From contig WION01000012.1 in assembly GCA_015039365.1 (NCBI GenBank), positions 124,001-188,000 on the forward strand: 64,000 bases of DNA, in the 5' to 3' direction. The stretch is from Amanita rubescens (taxonomy: Eukaryota > Basidiomycota > Agaricomycetes > Agaricales > Amanitaceae). Every line of letters starts with the position of its first letter. The first letter of the stretch is position 1. The notes beneath the pieces were generated by a model. The model was not told the origin of the DNA. It worked only from the letters and a program-made list of their open reading frames with translations, and ran no database searches. Below are positions 9,660 through 21,062 of this stretch, in pieces. The position numbers and the translations under genes were made by a program.

Positions 9660-12060
9660 CTAAGGCGCCGTATTATGAATGGCAAGTTGCAGATCCCTTG
9701 GTGCAATATGTTGCTTCTTGTCATCACCAATGGCGCCATATTCTGAAATGCGAGTTGTAGATTTCTTGGTACAATACGTTGCTTCTTGTTATCACGAGTG
9801 GCACCATATTATGAATAATGAGTTGTAGATTTCTTGGTACAATACGTTGCTTCTTGTTATTACGAGTCGTTGCCTGCCAGCTCTACAATTTAACATTGTA
9901 GAAACATAAGTACACTGGATGACGACCAGAATCAATAATACACAGACCTGAGGCGCTGTATTACACGGGTCGTAGATGTCTTGGCACAATACGTTGCTTG
10001 TTATCATGAGCAGCGCCGTCTTGCGAGTTGCAGATGTCTTGGTGCAATATGTCGCTTCTTGTCATCACGCCGAGCAGTGCCATATTCCGAAATGCGAGTT
10101 GTAGATTTCTTGGTACAATACATTGCTTCTTGTTATCACGAGCGGCACCGTATTATTACAAATAGCGAGTTGCAGATCCCTTGGTGCAATATGTTGCTTC
10201 TTGTTATCACGAGCGGCGCCGTATTACGAATGGCGAGTTGCAGATGTCTTGGTGCAATATGTTGCTTCTTGTTATCATGAGCGGCGCCGTATTACGAATG
10301 GCGAGTTGCAGGTGTCTTGGTGCAATACGTTGCTTCTTGTTATCACGAGCGGCGCCATATTACAAGTTGTAGACGTCTTGGTACAATACGTTGCTTCTTG
10401 TTATCACGAGCGGCGCCGTATTACGAATGGCGAGTTGCAGATGTCTTGGTGCAATATGTTGCTTCTTGTTATCGCGAGCGGCGCTGTATTACGAATGGCG
10501 GGTTGCAGATGTCTTGGTGCAATATGTTGCTTCTTGTTATCACGAGTGGCGCCGTATTACGAATGGCGAGTTGCAGATGTCTTGGTGCAATACGTTGCTT
10601 CTTGTTATCATGAGCGGCGCCGTATTACGAATGGCGAGTTGCAGATGTCTTGGTACAATACGTTGTTTCTTGTTATCACGAGCAGCGTCGTATTACGAAT
10701 GGCGGGTTGCAGATGTCTTGGTGCAATATGTTGCTTCTTGTTATCACGAGCGGCGTCGTATTACGAATGGCGAGTTGCAGATGTCTTGGTGCAATACGTT
10801 GCTTCTTGTTATCATGAGCGGCGCCGTATTACGAATGGCGAGTTGCAGATGTCTTGGTACAATACGTTGTTTCTTGTTATCACGAGCAGCGTCGTATTAC
10901 GAATGGTGAGTTGCAGATGCCTTGGTACAATACGTTGTTTCTTGTTATCACGAGCAGCGTCGTATTACTAATGGTGAGTTGCAGATGCCTTGGTACAATA
11001 CGTTGCTTCTTGTTATCATGAGTGGCGCCGTATTACGAATGGCGAGTTGCAGATGTCTTGGTGCAATATGTTGCTTCTTGTTATCACGAGCGGCGCTGTA
11101 TTACGAATGGTGAGTTGCAGATGTCTTGGTGCAATACATTGCTTCTTGTTATCACGAGCGGCGCCGTATTATGAATGGCGAGTTGCAGATGTCTTGGTAC
11201 AATACGTTGCTTCTTGTTATCACGGGCGGCACTGCCTACCGACCCAAGAATCTCGATTGCTGAGTATTACAACGATACGTTGCTTCTTGTTATCACGAGC
11301 GGCGCCGTATTACGAATGGCGAGTTGCAGATGTCTTGGTATAATACGTTGCTTCTTGTTATCACGGACGGCATTGCCTACCGGCCCAAGAATCTTGATTG
11401 CTGAGTATTACAACGATACGTTGCTTCTTGTTATCACGGGCGGCATTGCCTACCGGCCCAAGAATCTCGATTGCTGAGTATTACAACGATGTGTTGCTTC
11501 TTGTTATCCCAGCAGCGCCATATTCCGAAAGGTGAGTTATAGATTTCTTGGTATAATACGTTGCTTCTTGTTATTATGAGCGGCATTGCCTGCCAGCTCT
11601 ACAATCTAACACTATAGAAACATAAGTACTAGATGACGGTCAGAATCAATAATATACAGACCTGAGGCGCTGTATTACAAATGGCGGGTTGTAGATGTCT
11701 TGACACAATACGTTGCTTCTTGTTATCACGAGCAGCGCCATGTTACGAATAACGAGTTGTAGATGCCTTGGTACAATACGTTGCTTCTTGTTATCATGAG
11801 CAGCGCCATGTTACGAATAACGAGTTGTAGATGCCTTGGTACAATACGTTGCTTCTTGTTATCACAAGCGGCATTTCCTGCCAGCTCTACAATTTAACAC
11901 TGTAGAAACATAAGTACACTGGATGACGACCAGAATCAATAATATACAGACCCAAGGCGCCAATAGCAAGTTGTAGATGTCTTGTCACAATACGTTGCTT
12001 CTTGTTATCGCGAGCGGTATTGCCTGCCGGCTCAAGCATCTCGGTTGCTAGTACTAATAG
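9660..12060. repeat. 68-bp satellite/minisatellite array with higher-order modules
   Basis: About 25-30 degenerate head-to-tail copies of a 68-bp unit containing TTGCTTCTTGTTATCACGAG, GGCGCCGTATTACGAATGG and TTGCAGATGTCTTGGTGCAA; for example GAATGG recurs at 10561 and 10629. Some copies are replaced by longer modules. One with CCTGCCAGCTCTACAAT and a following AACATAAGTA part occurs near 9870, 11588 and 11878. Another with GATTGCTGAGTATTACAACG occurs near 11255, 11395 and 11472. The plus strand has almost no stops in any frame, so long apparent frames arise, but a 68-bp period is not a multiple of three and I do not regard them as genes. Its position between a copia element and a transposase-like gene fits heterochromatic or subtelomeric sequence, but neither is shown. 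Confidence 0.9.
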
Positions 12061-12254
12061 CGCTACAAAGCATAAGTCATTTTCATAGGCAGGTGCTCCT
12101 GCGACGCACAAAAATTTCAAGTTGTTCCTTGAGTTTAGAGGCCGTTTGTCATGGCGAGATCCAAACAAGAAACTGTGGAGCAGAATCACTTTGCTACACT
12201 TCAGTCGATGTTGAAAGGTGTCGTCTTGCATTGTCATGTCTTATCGCGCCTGTG

Positions 12255-15200
12255 ATGAATGTGACACGTGACATTGGCAAGAGATTGTCAAGACATCGCA
12301 TTTCCGTATGTTTCGGTCAACCAATCCAAAGAAACCTGTTAGTAAACTCTACCATCTCATTGTTATTTTCACATTTCTCTCACTCAGATTGATTCACAAG
12401 TACTCCGGCCACTTTACTCGGGAACTGGTCAGTATCTGGGGCTGACAGAATGTATTGTCTGCTTTGGTAAAGATGGCGCGCGCCTGGTCATTGCCAAGAG
12501 AGATTTAGAAAAGCACAGAAAATCCGAGCGACATAGATCCTCTGTCGCACGTTGGGAACTTAAGGGGACAACGCGTCAGAGTCATGTCGGAGCTTCTGCC
12601 GGCACCAGCGCATTGCAAAATCCCGCTAGCAATGGGGATGAAGATCAAGTGTTTATGCATGACATGGAAGACATACATCCTCTTCCATGTACATCAAATG
12701 ATGTCAGTGTCTTCGCAGACAAGGACACCACCATGCCAGTTAAGCCCAGTCAAGATTATTACGACGAATATCGGGCAGCCGTGTTGCGGGGTGAAATGTT
12801 ATTTGAGGTCAGGTTGCCGCCATACAAGGAACCGGATGACGTGGGCTTTGACCATGATGGTACTTTTATTCAATATGTATGATCACCACGAAACGAACTA
12901 ACAAATCTGCCAAGAAACTCTGCCGGATACAACAGGATGCTGGGATGAAAACCCGGGGCAAAGTAACCCTGCGTATCCTTGGCCATCCATAGAGGTTCGT
13001 TTTCACAATCTTGTGTGTATCTTGAGTGACTATAATTCAGGCGTTCTATACCCATGTTCTCTTCAGCAATCCACGGCTGCGCTTCTCCAATGCGCAAAAG
13101 CAAGCTATTCTTGACTGGGCAAGACAATTGGGTGCGAGGAATGTCCCCTCAATATACCAGCTGGAGAAGGCAGCGGAACGCATCCGCAAATTGGTCGGTG
13201 ATCCCACAACAAAGGTTACTTCACCAACTGGCAACATTTTCTTCATCAACGACGTAGGCAAGGCTATTGCTAAGGTTCGTATTAATACAGCCTGCGGTAG
13301 CTTGTGCATAACTTGTTTTAACAGGATTTTGCTAATCCAGTAACAAGGCTCGCAATGCAAGATTATCCAATAGATGGAGGAAAAACTATGGCACAAGTTT
13401 TCAATGGAGAGAAGCTGCTCTTAGAGGCTGCAGAGGAAATACGGCCTCCAGCGGCTCGGGTCAGAGGAAAGATATATTTCGTAAATGAACTCCTGCGGTT
13501 GTCAAATGGCAAATACTTCATTCCGGAGAGGTTTTTCTGCGAGTCATCTAATGGGGATGAGGTTGGCGCCGATAAAGAGGCATTGGACCCCAAACAGAAA
13601 TTATTTGCGCTTGGCAAGATGGTTGATTTGACGGTGGTATTGTGCTCGATTCAATTATAAGAAAAATGTCACTGATTGTACAGTAGGAGGGACTGAAAGC
13701 TGACCATGAATCTGTGATTGCTCCAACAAGTGCCTTCCACGAGACGATCGAAGACATCTTGTCGGATCAAGGTGAAGTTACATTTCATCGTAAGCATCTT
13801 TCCACCATATGACGCAAGAATTGCTGATTATAGCGTTGCGTCTTTACAGCGTTGTCAGAGAAGCGCGGAAGTTCTGTGCCAAACCCACTGCGTGCCAAGG
13901 CAAAGGGAAGAATGGTTTACACCGTCCCTTTAATTGTCTTCATGGATGATGTTTCCGGCAACATCTCAAAGCAATGGAATAAGCATTATGTTATCTATAT
14001 TTCGAATGCCCTCTTGCCACGTGAAACATTTGAGAAACAATTTTGTATTCGCTTCGTAACTTCGTCACCACATGCGATGCCCATGGAATTAATGATGGCT
14101 TTGAAGGAATCAATCAGAAAGGGGGCGGATACCGGCGTTGATGCATATGACTGCAAGACGCATGAAGAAGTGATGCTAGTGCCCTATGCACTGTTTTTTG
14201 ATGGCGATAATCCTATGCAGGCGGAGATGAGCAGTCAGGGTGGACTCACCTGCAATTATTTTTGTCGGACATGCTATGTCGGTGGCAACAAGGAATATAA
14301 AGCATCGGATGAAGGATACACATCACTTTTCAAAGTAAGAGTTTTTTTAGATAAATCAATTTCATTGACATTTGTGCAAGCCTGGTAGACTGCGCATGCC
14401 TGAGGAAACGCTACAGATTATAAATGAACAAATTGACTTTTCCTTCATATCCGGTGGTACGGATAAAATCAAGAAATCAGTCCAAGCTACAGGTGTTAAT
14501 GATCGTGTATCGGGAATCGCTATTGAGTCGATGCTCCAGCTCGGAAAGGCTCTTCGCAAGGGATCATCCATTGAAGAATCTAGGATACGCGATAGATTGA
14601 AAAATTGTTACAAAGAACGTTTGATGGTAGACCCCGATACAAAACGGATAGTAAATCCGCTGCTCAACATGCCTGGTGCGTCTACAAGTCACTTCTCGAG
14701 TGCATGTTTCTTATGTATGACCTCAAAGGCGTGAACGTTCACTTAGACACACCAACGGAGATACTTCATACGTTCCTGCTTGGCGTTGTCAAATATTGGT
14801 GGGGGCAAACCGTTCATATTATTGCCAGTTCAAAGCAGATGAACTTACTTCAAACCCGCCTCGCTTCCCTTGATACACACGGCTTAAATGCACCCAGCTT
14901 TGATCCGGCTTATATCTGCCATTACAAAGGGGGGCTTATTGGAAAACACTTCAAGAGTCTTGCGCAGCTAATAGCTTTCGCCACATATGATATTGTATCT
15001 GAGCCTGTTCTCAATGGCTGGGTCACGATTGGCCTTTTGGCAGTATTTTTGTGGCATACAAGGATCAACGATATTGACAAGTATCTCGATAATCTCACAC
15101 AAATCATTGACGACTTACTCAACATTACGGCGCAATGTGCCCCGAGCATTATAATTCACAAACCGAAGTTCCATTTCTTGCTTCATCTCCCGCTGTACAT

Positions 15201-17050
15201 CCGACGTTTTGGCCCTGCCATAACTTTTTCGACGGAACGCTATGAATCTTTTAATCATGTCTTCCGCCTCTGCTCTATCCACAGCAACAAGAAAGCCCCG
15301 AGTCGTGATACATGCAAATGGTTTGGAACTCACGACATCGTAAAGCATGTGTCATTAGGCGGATACTGGTTTGACGAATCATTGCACAAATGGTGCCGAG
15401 CCGGAAGCGCAATCGTGGAATCTGATCACCAGTATGCATCATACCTTGGTCTGAGTATCCCAAGAGAGAAGTCGCGGTTTGTGGGTCTGCCGCCGAAAAG
15501 CAAGAACACGTCATCTGCGCTTAAATGGTCAAAAACAAGATGCAGCTCTCATGCGCAGGCAACTCACCAGGCTGGAGACGAGCACTCCAGGTTCTATCAT
15601 GCCATTTCAATGACGGCCAAAAATGGAGATGACGTTCCTCTGAATAAGACTGTGATTGTTACAATTGACGAGAAGGTTCGTCGTCTCTATTATTTTTCAT
15701 ATCAATGTGCACTTACAAGTTACAACCATCAGCTTCATGTTGGAAAAGCTTGCGAGATATTGGTGCCACAATCCCACCAGGCTTCACGGCACGCAAGCCA
15801 CGTCTTGGTCCAATTATATGTGTTCTTACCAAATTTGCATGCGAGACTGCGTGTACCGTGTCTTGAACTGAATGAGAAATATGTTGTTATTGATCCAAAG
15901 GTACGTATATTGTATACATCAAGACTTGAATCCACAGGCATTGACATGATGTGGACAGGATATTCTCTGTTCTGTCAATATTCAGCACGATTGTAGTGCA
16001 TCAGGATGTAAAGAGTCTGAACAGGTAGCTGTTCGGCAAGAGTACATGGAGACGACGCAGAGACGTGAGCAGGTGCAGCATGTGGATGGCACAAAATATC
16101 TGTTAAATGTCTTCTCGATCCACAACTACGAGATGATTTCAAACGTTATACCAGCCCCACTCAGACACGCATTATCCACTTTTCGGTTTGTGCCAGACGG
16201 CACAGAAGTAAAGCTCAAAGCAGCAGCAGAGATTCGCCAGAAGAAGAAGTCGGCAACAACGACTACAACGAACGGAAATACAGAGGCAATAACTCATACA
16301 AACGCGGCCGCAACGGGTTCACAAGCCGTGCAGACACCGGCGCTGACTCCAGCAAGTGCTACAGCAATACCTACAGTTCCAATCCAGCCTCGGAAAAGAA
16401 AGCGGCGTGGTGAAGTCAATGCAGATGGCCAGAAAAGGCAGAGTCTGCCCGTATCTGCGCAGTCTACCCCCATCCCTAGTCATGCTACAACCTTCACGCA
16501 AGGCAGCGCAAGAGATCCTGTCGTACAACTCCCTCCGATTGCTCGCTATACCTGGCAGGCGTTATCGCCGCCGCCATCACGCATCCCTAGCCAAGCTGAA
16601 ACATTCATGCAAGGCAGCATAAGAGATCCTACCATGCAACAAGTCCCGCCAGTTGCCAGCCATGTCTGGCAGGCGTCATCGCCATCACTGCTACCATCAC
16701 ATGGACCTACGCCTAATCATGTCCTTCCCATCGCTGCTCAAGCCAGATATCCCTCGTTTCCTGCACAACACAGTGTCTTTGCGAGCCCCACCTATAATCA
16801 ACCACTGGGAATGCAAAACGTATACTACCCAATTCACCGCTATACGTCGTCTCAAGCTCTACCTTCAACCTTTCAATACCAAAGTCATGGATCCCCTGGG
16901 GAGTCCCAGTTCACAAACTACTCGCATCCAGACGTTTTACAGCAACATTTTCATCCAAACCTTGATGCTCCTTGGGGTTATTTCAATAATTCTGAACTGA
17001 GGAATCCGACTAGTACTAACCAGCCTCAGTATATATACTATAATCCTTAA
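12255..17050 (+). CDS. Tnp2/CACTA-like transposase-type protein, intact, 11 exons
   Basis: Model: 12255-12305, 12388-12859, 12915-12994, 13041-13274, 13325-13633, 13687-13789, 13850-14334, 14381-14675, 14729-15675, 15733-15900, 15986-17050. All introns are GT-AG, 46-85 bp, and in phase; the total is 4209 nt or 1402 aa. The first exon is the least certain. Features: a C2H2-like finger (C-x2-C...H-x5-H, about residues 38-66); VPLIVFMDDVSGN near 441; a GDNPMQAE motif followed by CNYFCRTC near 548; TPTEILHTFLLGVVKYWW near 684; STERYESFNH further on; and a Pro/Gln/Ser-rich tail of about 270 residues. I recall this as a multicopy basidiomycete family with transposase-like organisation resembling Tnp2 of CACTA elements. 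The family name is an inference; the gene structure is well supported. Confidence 0.75.
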
Positions 17051-17180
17051 CATTAGAATTAAATAGCCTATATAGAACGTTGTGCTGAACCTCAGCGTGC
17101 ACCACTGACCGGTGTTTGATGTTGTTGGATTGAGTTTGAACCACGCGACATCCTTGTTTTCCAACTTCCAAGTTCGTCAA

Positions 17181-18772
17181 ATGCTGCGGGGTGCTTTTCG
17201 AGCTGCCCCTCCAGTGAGTTCAGACTCTTCGAATAGCAGGCCCCCTTCTGGCGGTGGTGAGTTCTTATTATTGAGCACTGAAGTCATTTGGCAACCGGCT
17301 TTTGTAGCACATTCTGACGCCGGCCACCGTGACAACAATTCAGATTCCGAGGAATGGAGACCACCATTTACGCAGATACCACCTAATGATGAAATTGTTT
17401 CAAATTCCTCATCGTCATTGAGTCGCAGAAGCTACTCACTTGGCACTGACTACACTCCCCGCACAAGGAGAAAAATGAAGGTCTATGCTCTAAATGTCTG
17501 CCAGAGCTTGAATATTCCTGCCTCGTTGATGACACAGTTTACTGAGGTGAGTTGAGCATCCATGATTGCCATGGCATTGACACGCGATCTCGGCTCAATC
17601 AAATTCTAGCTTCCGAGTCCTGCACACATGTTAATAGACCTCAAAGCAAGCCTCATACGTGTTGAGAGACTACATGGGACGTCTAAGGCAATGGATAAAC
17701 TGAAAGACGAAGAATTTAAGGTATGTCTTTCGTTGATATTAAAGTGAATTGAAACCGCATCTTGAGCAGAGTAGCCTTACTGAGCGACTGTGGATCATCC
17801 TCATCTCTCCCAACTTAACGGCCTATCGTACTGGGATTGTTGAGCATATCATGGTAACTACTGGCCTGTTCTCTTGCCCACGAGTTTCTACTGACTCTTC
17901 GCCATAAAATTTTAGTCCAAAATACATGATAGCCCAGCAAATTTTGGGGTAGATCAGGAGCTAATCGAGGACATGGATGCAGTCAACAAAATTAAAAGAA
18001 TGGTGGGCTCTATCCTGACCAAAACGCGGGGTATAATGAAGCAAAAGGTAAGCGGCGGCACCATAACCAACGCGTTCTACTCACGTGTCCCCCCAGTTAA
18101 TGAAATCCATATGCACGAAAAGCAATGTCGTCAAATTAACGAGGAAGCTTGCGCCACCGCATGGTTTAGTTCTCACAGCTGCACACTGGAACCGAGTGGC
18201 TTTTCTCGTACGTGCCCTCAGGAACACGAGGCTCGAGACTAATCATCCTCAGCGTGCCTGCCTGATGGAGCTTGAAAAGATAAAACCACCACACCCAACC
18301 AATGGAGCACAGGACGACCAGATAGATGCAAATACTAGTGCTGGAGACGCTAGTGCTGGAGACGCTAGTGCTGGAGACGATGGAGCCCCGAGCAATGATG
18401 GTGACCCCGACGACTCTGGTCAAAATGGGACTGACGGCGAGAGTGATGACGAAGACGGCTCAGAAGACTCGTTGGATGCGTCAAATCAATACTGGGTATT
18501 TGTTGACAAGCAACTGGCGAAATTTAGGGCAAAGGCTCTTAAGCTTGCCACGCTCGAGCAACCAGCTGAAGAGGTATTGCGCTGGTGAGTTGATTCTCTT
18601 ATGTTCTTATCTCTCTCTGACACAATACACTCACAGCGCTTTCAACCGAACTTGTGCGAATGACATCAGGATGTTTCAAGGTCAGGGTCAATTGCTGCAA
18701 GATCCGGGCGCTCATGGCAACCGCCGCGCCTCCCCTTGGCAGAGGGAAATGGAAGACTTCAGCATCTGGTAA
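17181..18772 (+). CDS. Uncharacterised companion protein downstream of the transposase-like gene, 6 exons
   Basis: Model: 17181-17546, 17610-17720, 17770-17853, 17916-18047, 18097-18584, 18637-18772, giving 1317 nt or 438 aa with every junction in phase. It starts 130 bp after the stop of the transposase-like gene on the same strand. The N-terminal 100 residues are Ser/Gly-rich. The middle is helical and charged, with MKVYALNVCQSLNIP, AHMLIDLKASL and AAHWNRVAFLVRALR. An acidic Asp/Ser/Gly stretch carries a triple GDASA-type repeat (near 18340-18380), and the tail is conserved-looking (FVDKQLAKFRAKA). I do not recognise a domain. Close tandem placement suggests a second gene of the same mobile element, but neither ends nor inverted repeats of such an element were found. 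Confidence 0.65.
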
Positions 18773-20216
18773 TCGGTGTGTTTAGTTTGACACCATTTCT
18801 TTTCACGATTCTCATTCTTTCGATTAACCTCAGCAACCATTATTCGTCGTGTTCACCACAATTCCAAGCCAAGCCATTCCTTTATTCAAACTCTCGCTCT
18901 TTCAATTAGCGCAATCAGCGACTATTCATACTGACACTCGAGTCGTCATAATTTCAAGCCATCTATTAACCTCACGCCATTTATCTCATCCACATTCTTA
19001 TTCTCAAGCACTTCGGCAATAGTTATTTGTAATACTTGCCATAATCCTGAGCTGTCTCTCACCCGCGCTCTAATTCTAAGCAGCCACAGTCGTTCATTTT
19101 GTCATACTTCATAGTTTCCCTACAATCATTACCATAGATCAACCACAATATAATGTTTTGATGCAGCACCGGAAATGTACGAAAATCCGATAAATGAAAT
19201 ACCAGTCACACAAAGCAATAATGATATTATGCGAGCATCTTTGACAGGATGTTGAGGAGACAGTCTGAGTAATGTCATGATGATGCCCTGACAATGTTGT
19301 TGTGACATCTTGCGGGGGATATCAGCGGGATACTCTATTTGGGATGTCCCAATAACATCGCATGGATCGCGTATCTTCGGCCTATACTAAAATGTTATAT
19401 AGACATCTTCCTGGTGACATCATTTCGAGCCAATCATGACATTTATTTAATGCCGTGATACTATTCAGATTCTCTCTGGCTTTACAGCATTTATATAAGA
19501 TCGGGAAAATTTGGTCGCCGGACACATGCGATGGGTTATACAATAAGGGCTCATTACGTGGTCGTCACAATATTTGTATTTAGACATTTATTTGGCGTCA
19601 CGTTCACTCTGCCGTGTAGACCGTTGCCCAATTTTCATGATCCTCTTTATTGTTGCCATCAGAGCGATACCCGTTATTGCCACTGGCATCTCTTTGGCTT
19701 TACTTTGGCATCGCGTTCAGAAGTAATCTTCTGTGAAGGGCGTCTTCGAGAATGCTCACCAGAAATCTGGACTCCTGTCGTCGTCGTACGTTTGAGCTGG
19801 GAGTTCCTATATCATTAGGACGCAGGAGCTGGTGGGCGAAAGGTGCGACCTGAGCTATTCAGTGACATGTACACGTGCAGACCACTAATAGGCAACCACT
19901 GGTGGGCAAGGGACTACGAAAGTAGCGGATGAAGACAAAAGATGGCGGTGAAGGCGGCAGTGCCACTGTCTTGCTACCACCTCACATGTCTCGCTATTGC
20001 CATAAGAACGTCAGTGGTGACCGGTGAACCATGTCCGAGTTGGGCAGGACTGATGCCAGGCAGTAGCAAGGGCGGTGTTGCGCATGGTGAAAGATGTCGT
20101 AGAAGGATCGCCCCCCTCAGTTAGCGGAGGGTGCAAAACTGACGTTGCAGATAACAACAACGGTTAAGGTGTGTTTATGTGATCGCCTATAGGCATACAG
20201 CTGACGTTGTGTACAG
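18773..20216. other. Gene-free stretch after the companion gene
   Basis: No coding region that I can support. Short frames here lack good starts, splice continuity or recognisable sequence. If the two preceding genes belong to a transposon, its right end should be in or near this stretch. A CCACTAATAGGCAACCACT segment at about 19880-19898 is the only CACTA-like string noticed, and no matching left end was found. Confidence 0.4.
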
Positions 20217-20807
20217 GTCCTAGGACATGCAGAACTCTGGAAATATTTTCATTGTGCCGTTCGCGCCCAACGAGGGAGCGTTCGTGTACCTGATTTGTCT
20301 GCAAATCAACATTTGGAGAAGGAGGACGTGTCGTCTGAGATGATGAAAGAAGTTTTACAGTGGGTCGCGCTCAAATGTTACGTTATTGATTTTGAACTAT
20401 GCTCGCGCAGTGTTCTTCGTGATGCCAATTGGTTTGCAAGAAAAGGTTCTCTAAGTTCAGCTCATCTAATGGCCAGTCTGGATGAGAATGATGATAGAAT
20501 ACGGGCGGAATGTCTACGTCAATTTGGGGTGAGTATGTGGAATATGGCAGTGGATTTATTTACGTTTATTGCTTTAAGTACGATGAGACGGATATAGATT
20601 GCGCTGCGGAGGGAGGCGATCGAGAATACTGCACTTGCTCTTAACCCCGGCGGACGGGTGGAAGTCAACAATAACAATTCGTGCAACAAGACCGGTGCGA
20701 AGTCAATGACATCGATTGTGGGGATGAATGATTATTTTGTCGAGGTGGAAGGAACAACGTTGGCGGGCGCCAATTGCTTTGGGTCAGAAAATATGCAGTC
20801 GTCATAG
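20217..20807 (+). pseudogene. 3' fragment of an unrecognised multi-exon gene
   Basis: Two exons, about 20217-20528 and 20598-20807, join in phase 0 across a GT-AG intron (GTGAGT donor) and end at TAG. The first begins at an acceptor-like TGTGTACAG with VLGHAELWKYFHCAVRAQ. The rest includes LRDANWFARKGSLSSAHL and ends EGTTLAGANCFGSENMQSS. Both pieces look protein-like, but I found no start codon or upstream exon in the preceding kilobase. It is either 5'-truncated or has exons I could not see. The resemblance to a recurring basidiomycete hypothetical family is from memory and unproven. Confidence 0.45.
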
Positions 20808-21062
20808 AGTGCGGGTCTTTTTGCTTTTTGCATTCGTTTACAGCACGAAGCATTTATGTAAACTACGTAGTGATACCCAGACGTAGTACGCCCCTGACTC
20901 CAAGATCTCTGGGCGTGTGAATGTTTGCTTCCAAACTTCCGGCGCGGCAACCGTAGAGTAGCAGCGCCTGCTCCTACTACGCGACGCTAGAGCTTGTCAT
21001 CATTCTTGCTCTTATTTTATACCATAAATCTCGTCTCCAAATCATTTATCCCAACTCGCCAG

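Noticed and set aside
9981..11477. Long plus-strand open frames across the satellite array, one of 282 codons
   Set aside because: They come from a 68-bp unit that happens to lack stops; because 68 is not a multiple of three, the frames repeat only every 204 bp, start at arbitrary copies and overlap each other in all frames.
9660..12060. CRISPR-like direct repeats
   Set aside because: The units abut with no unique spacers, copies diverge by point changes, and the genome is eukaryotic.
19880..19898. CACTA-type transposon end
   Set aside because: A single short match with no inverted partner on the other side of the transposase-like gene.
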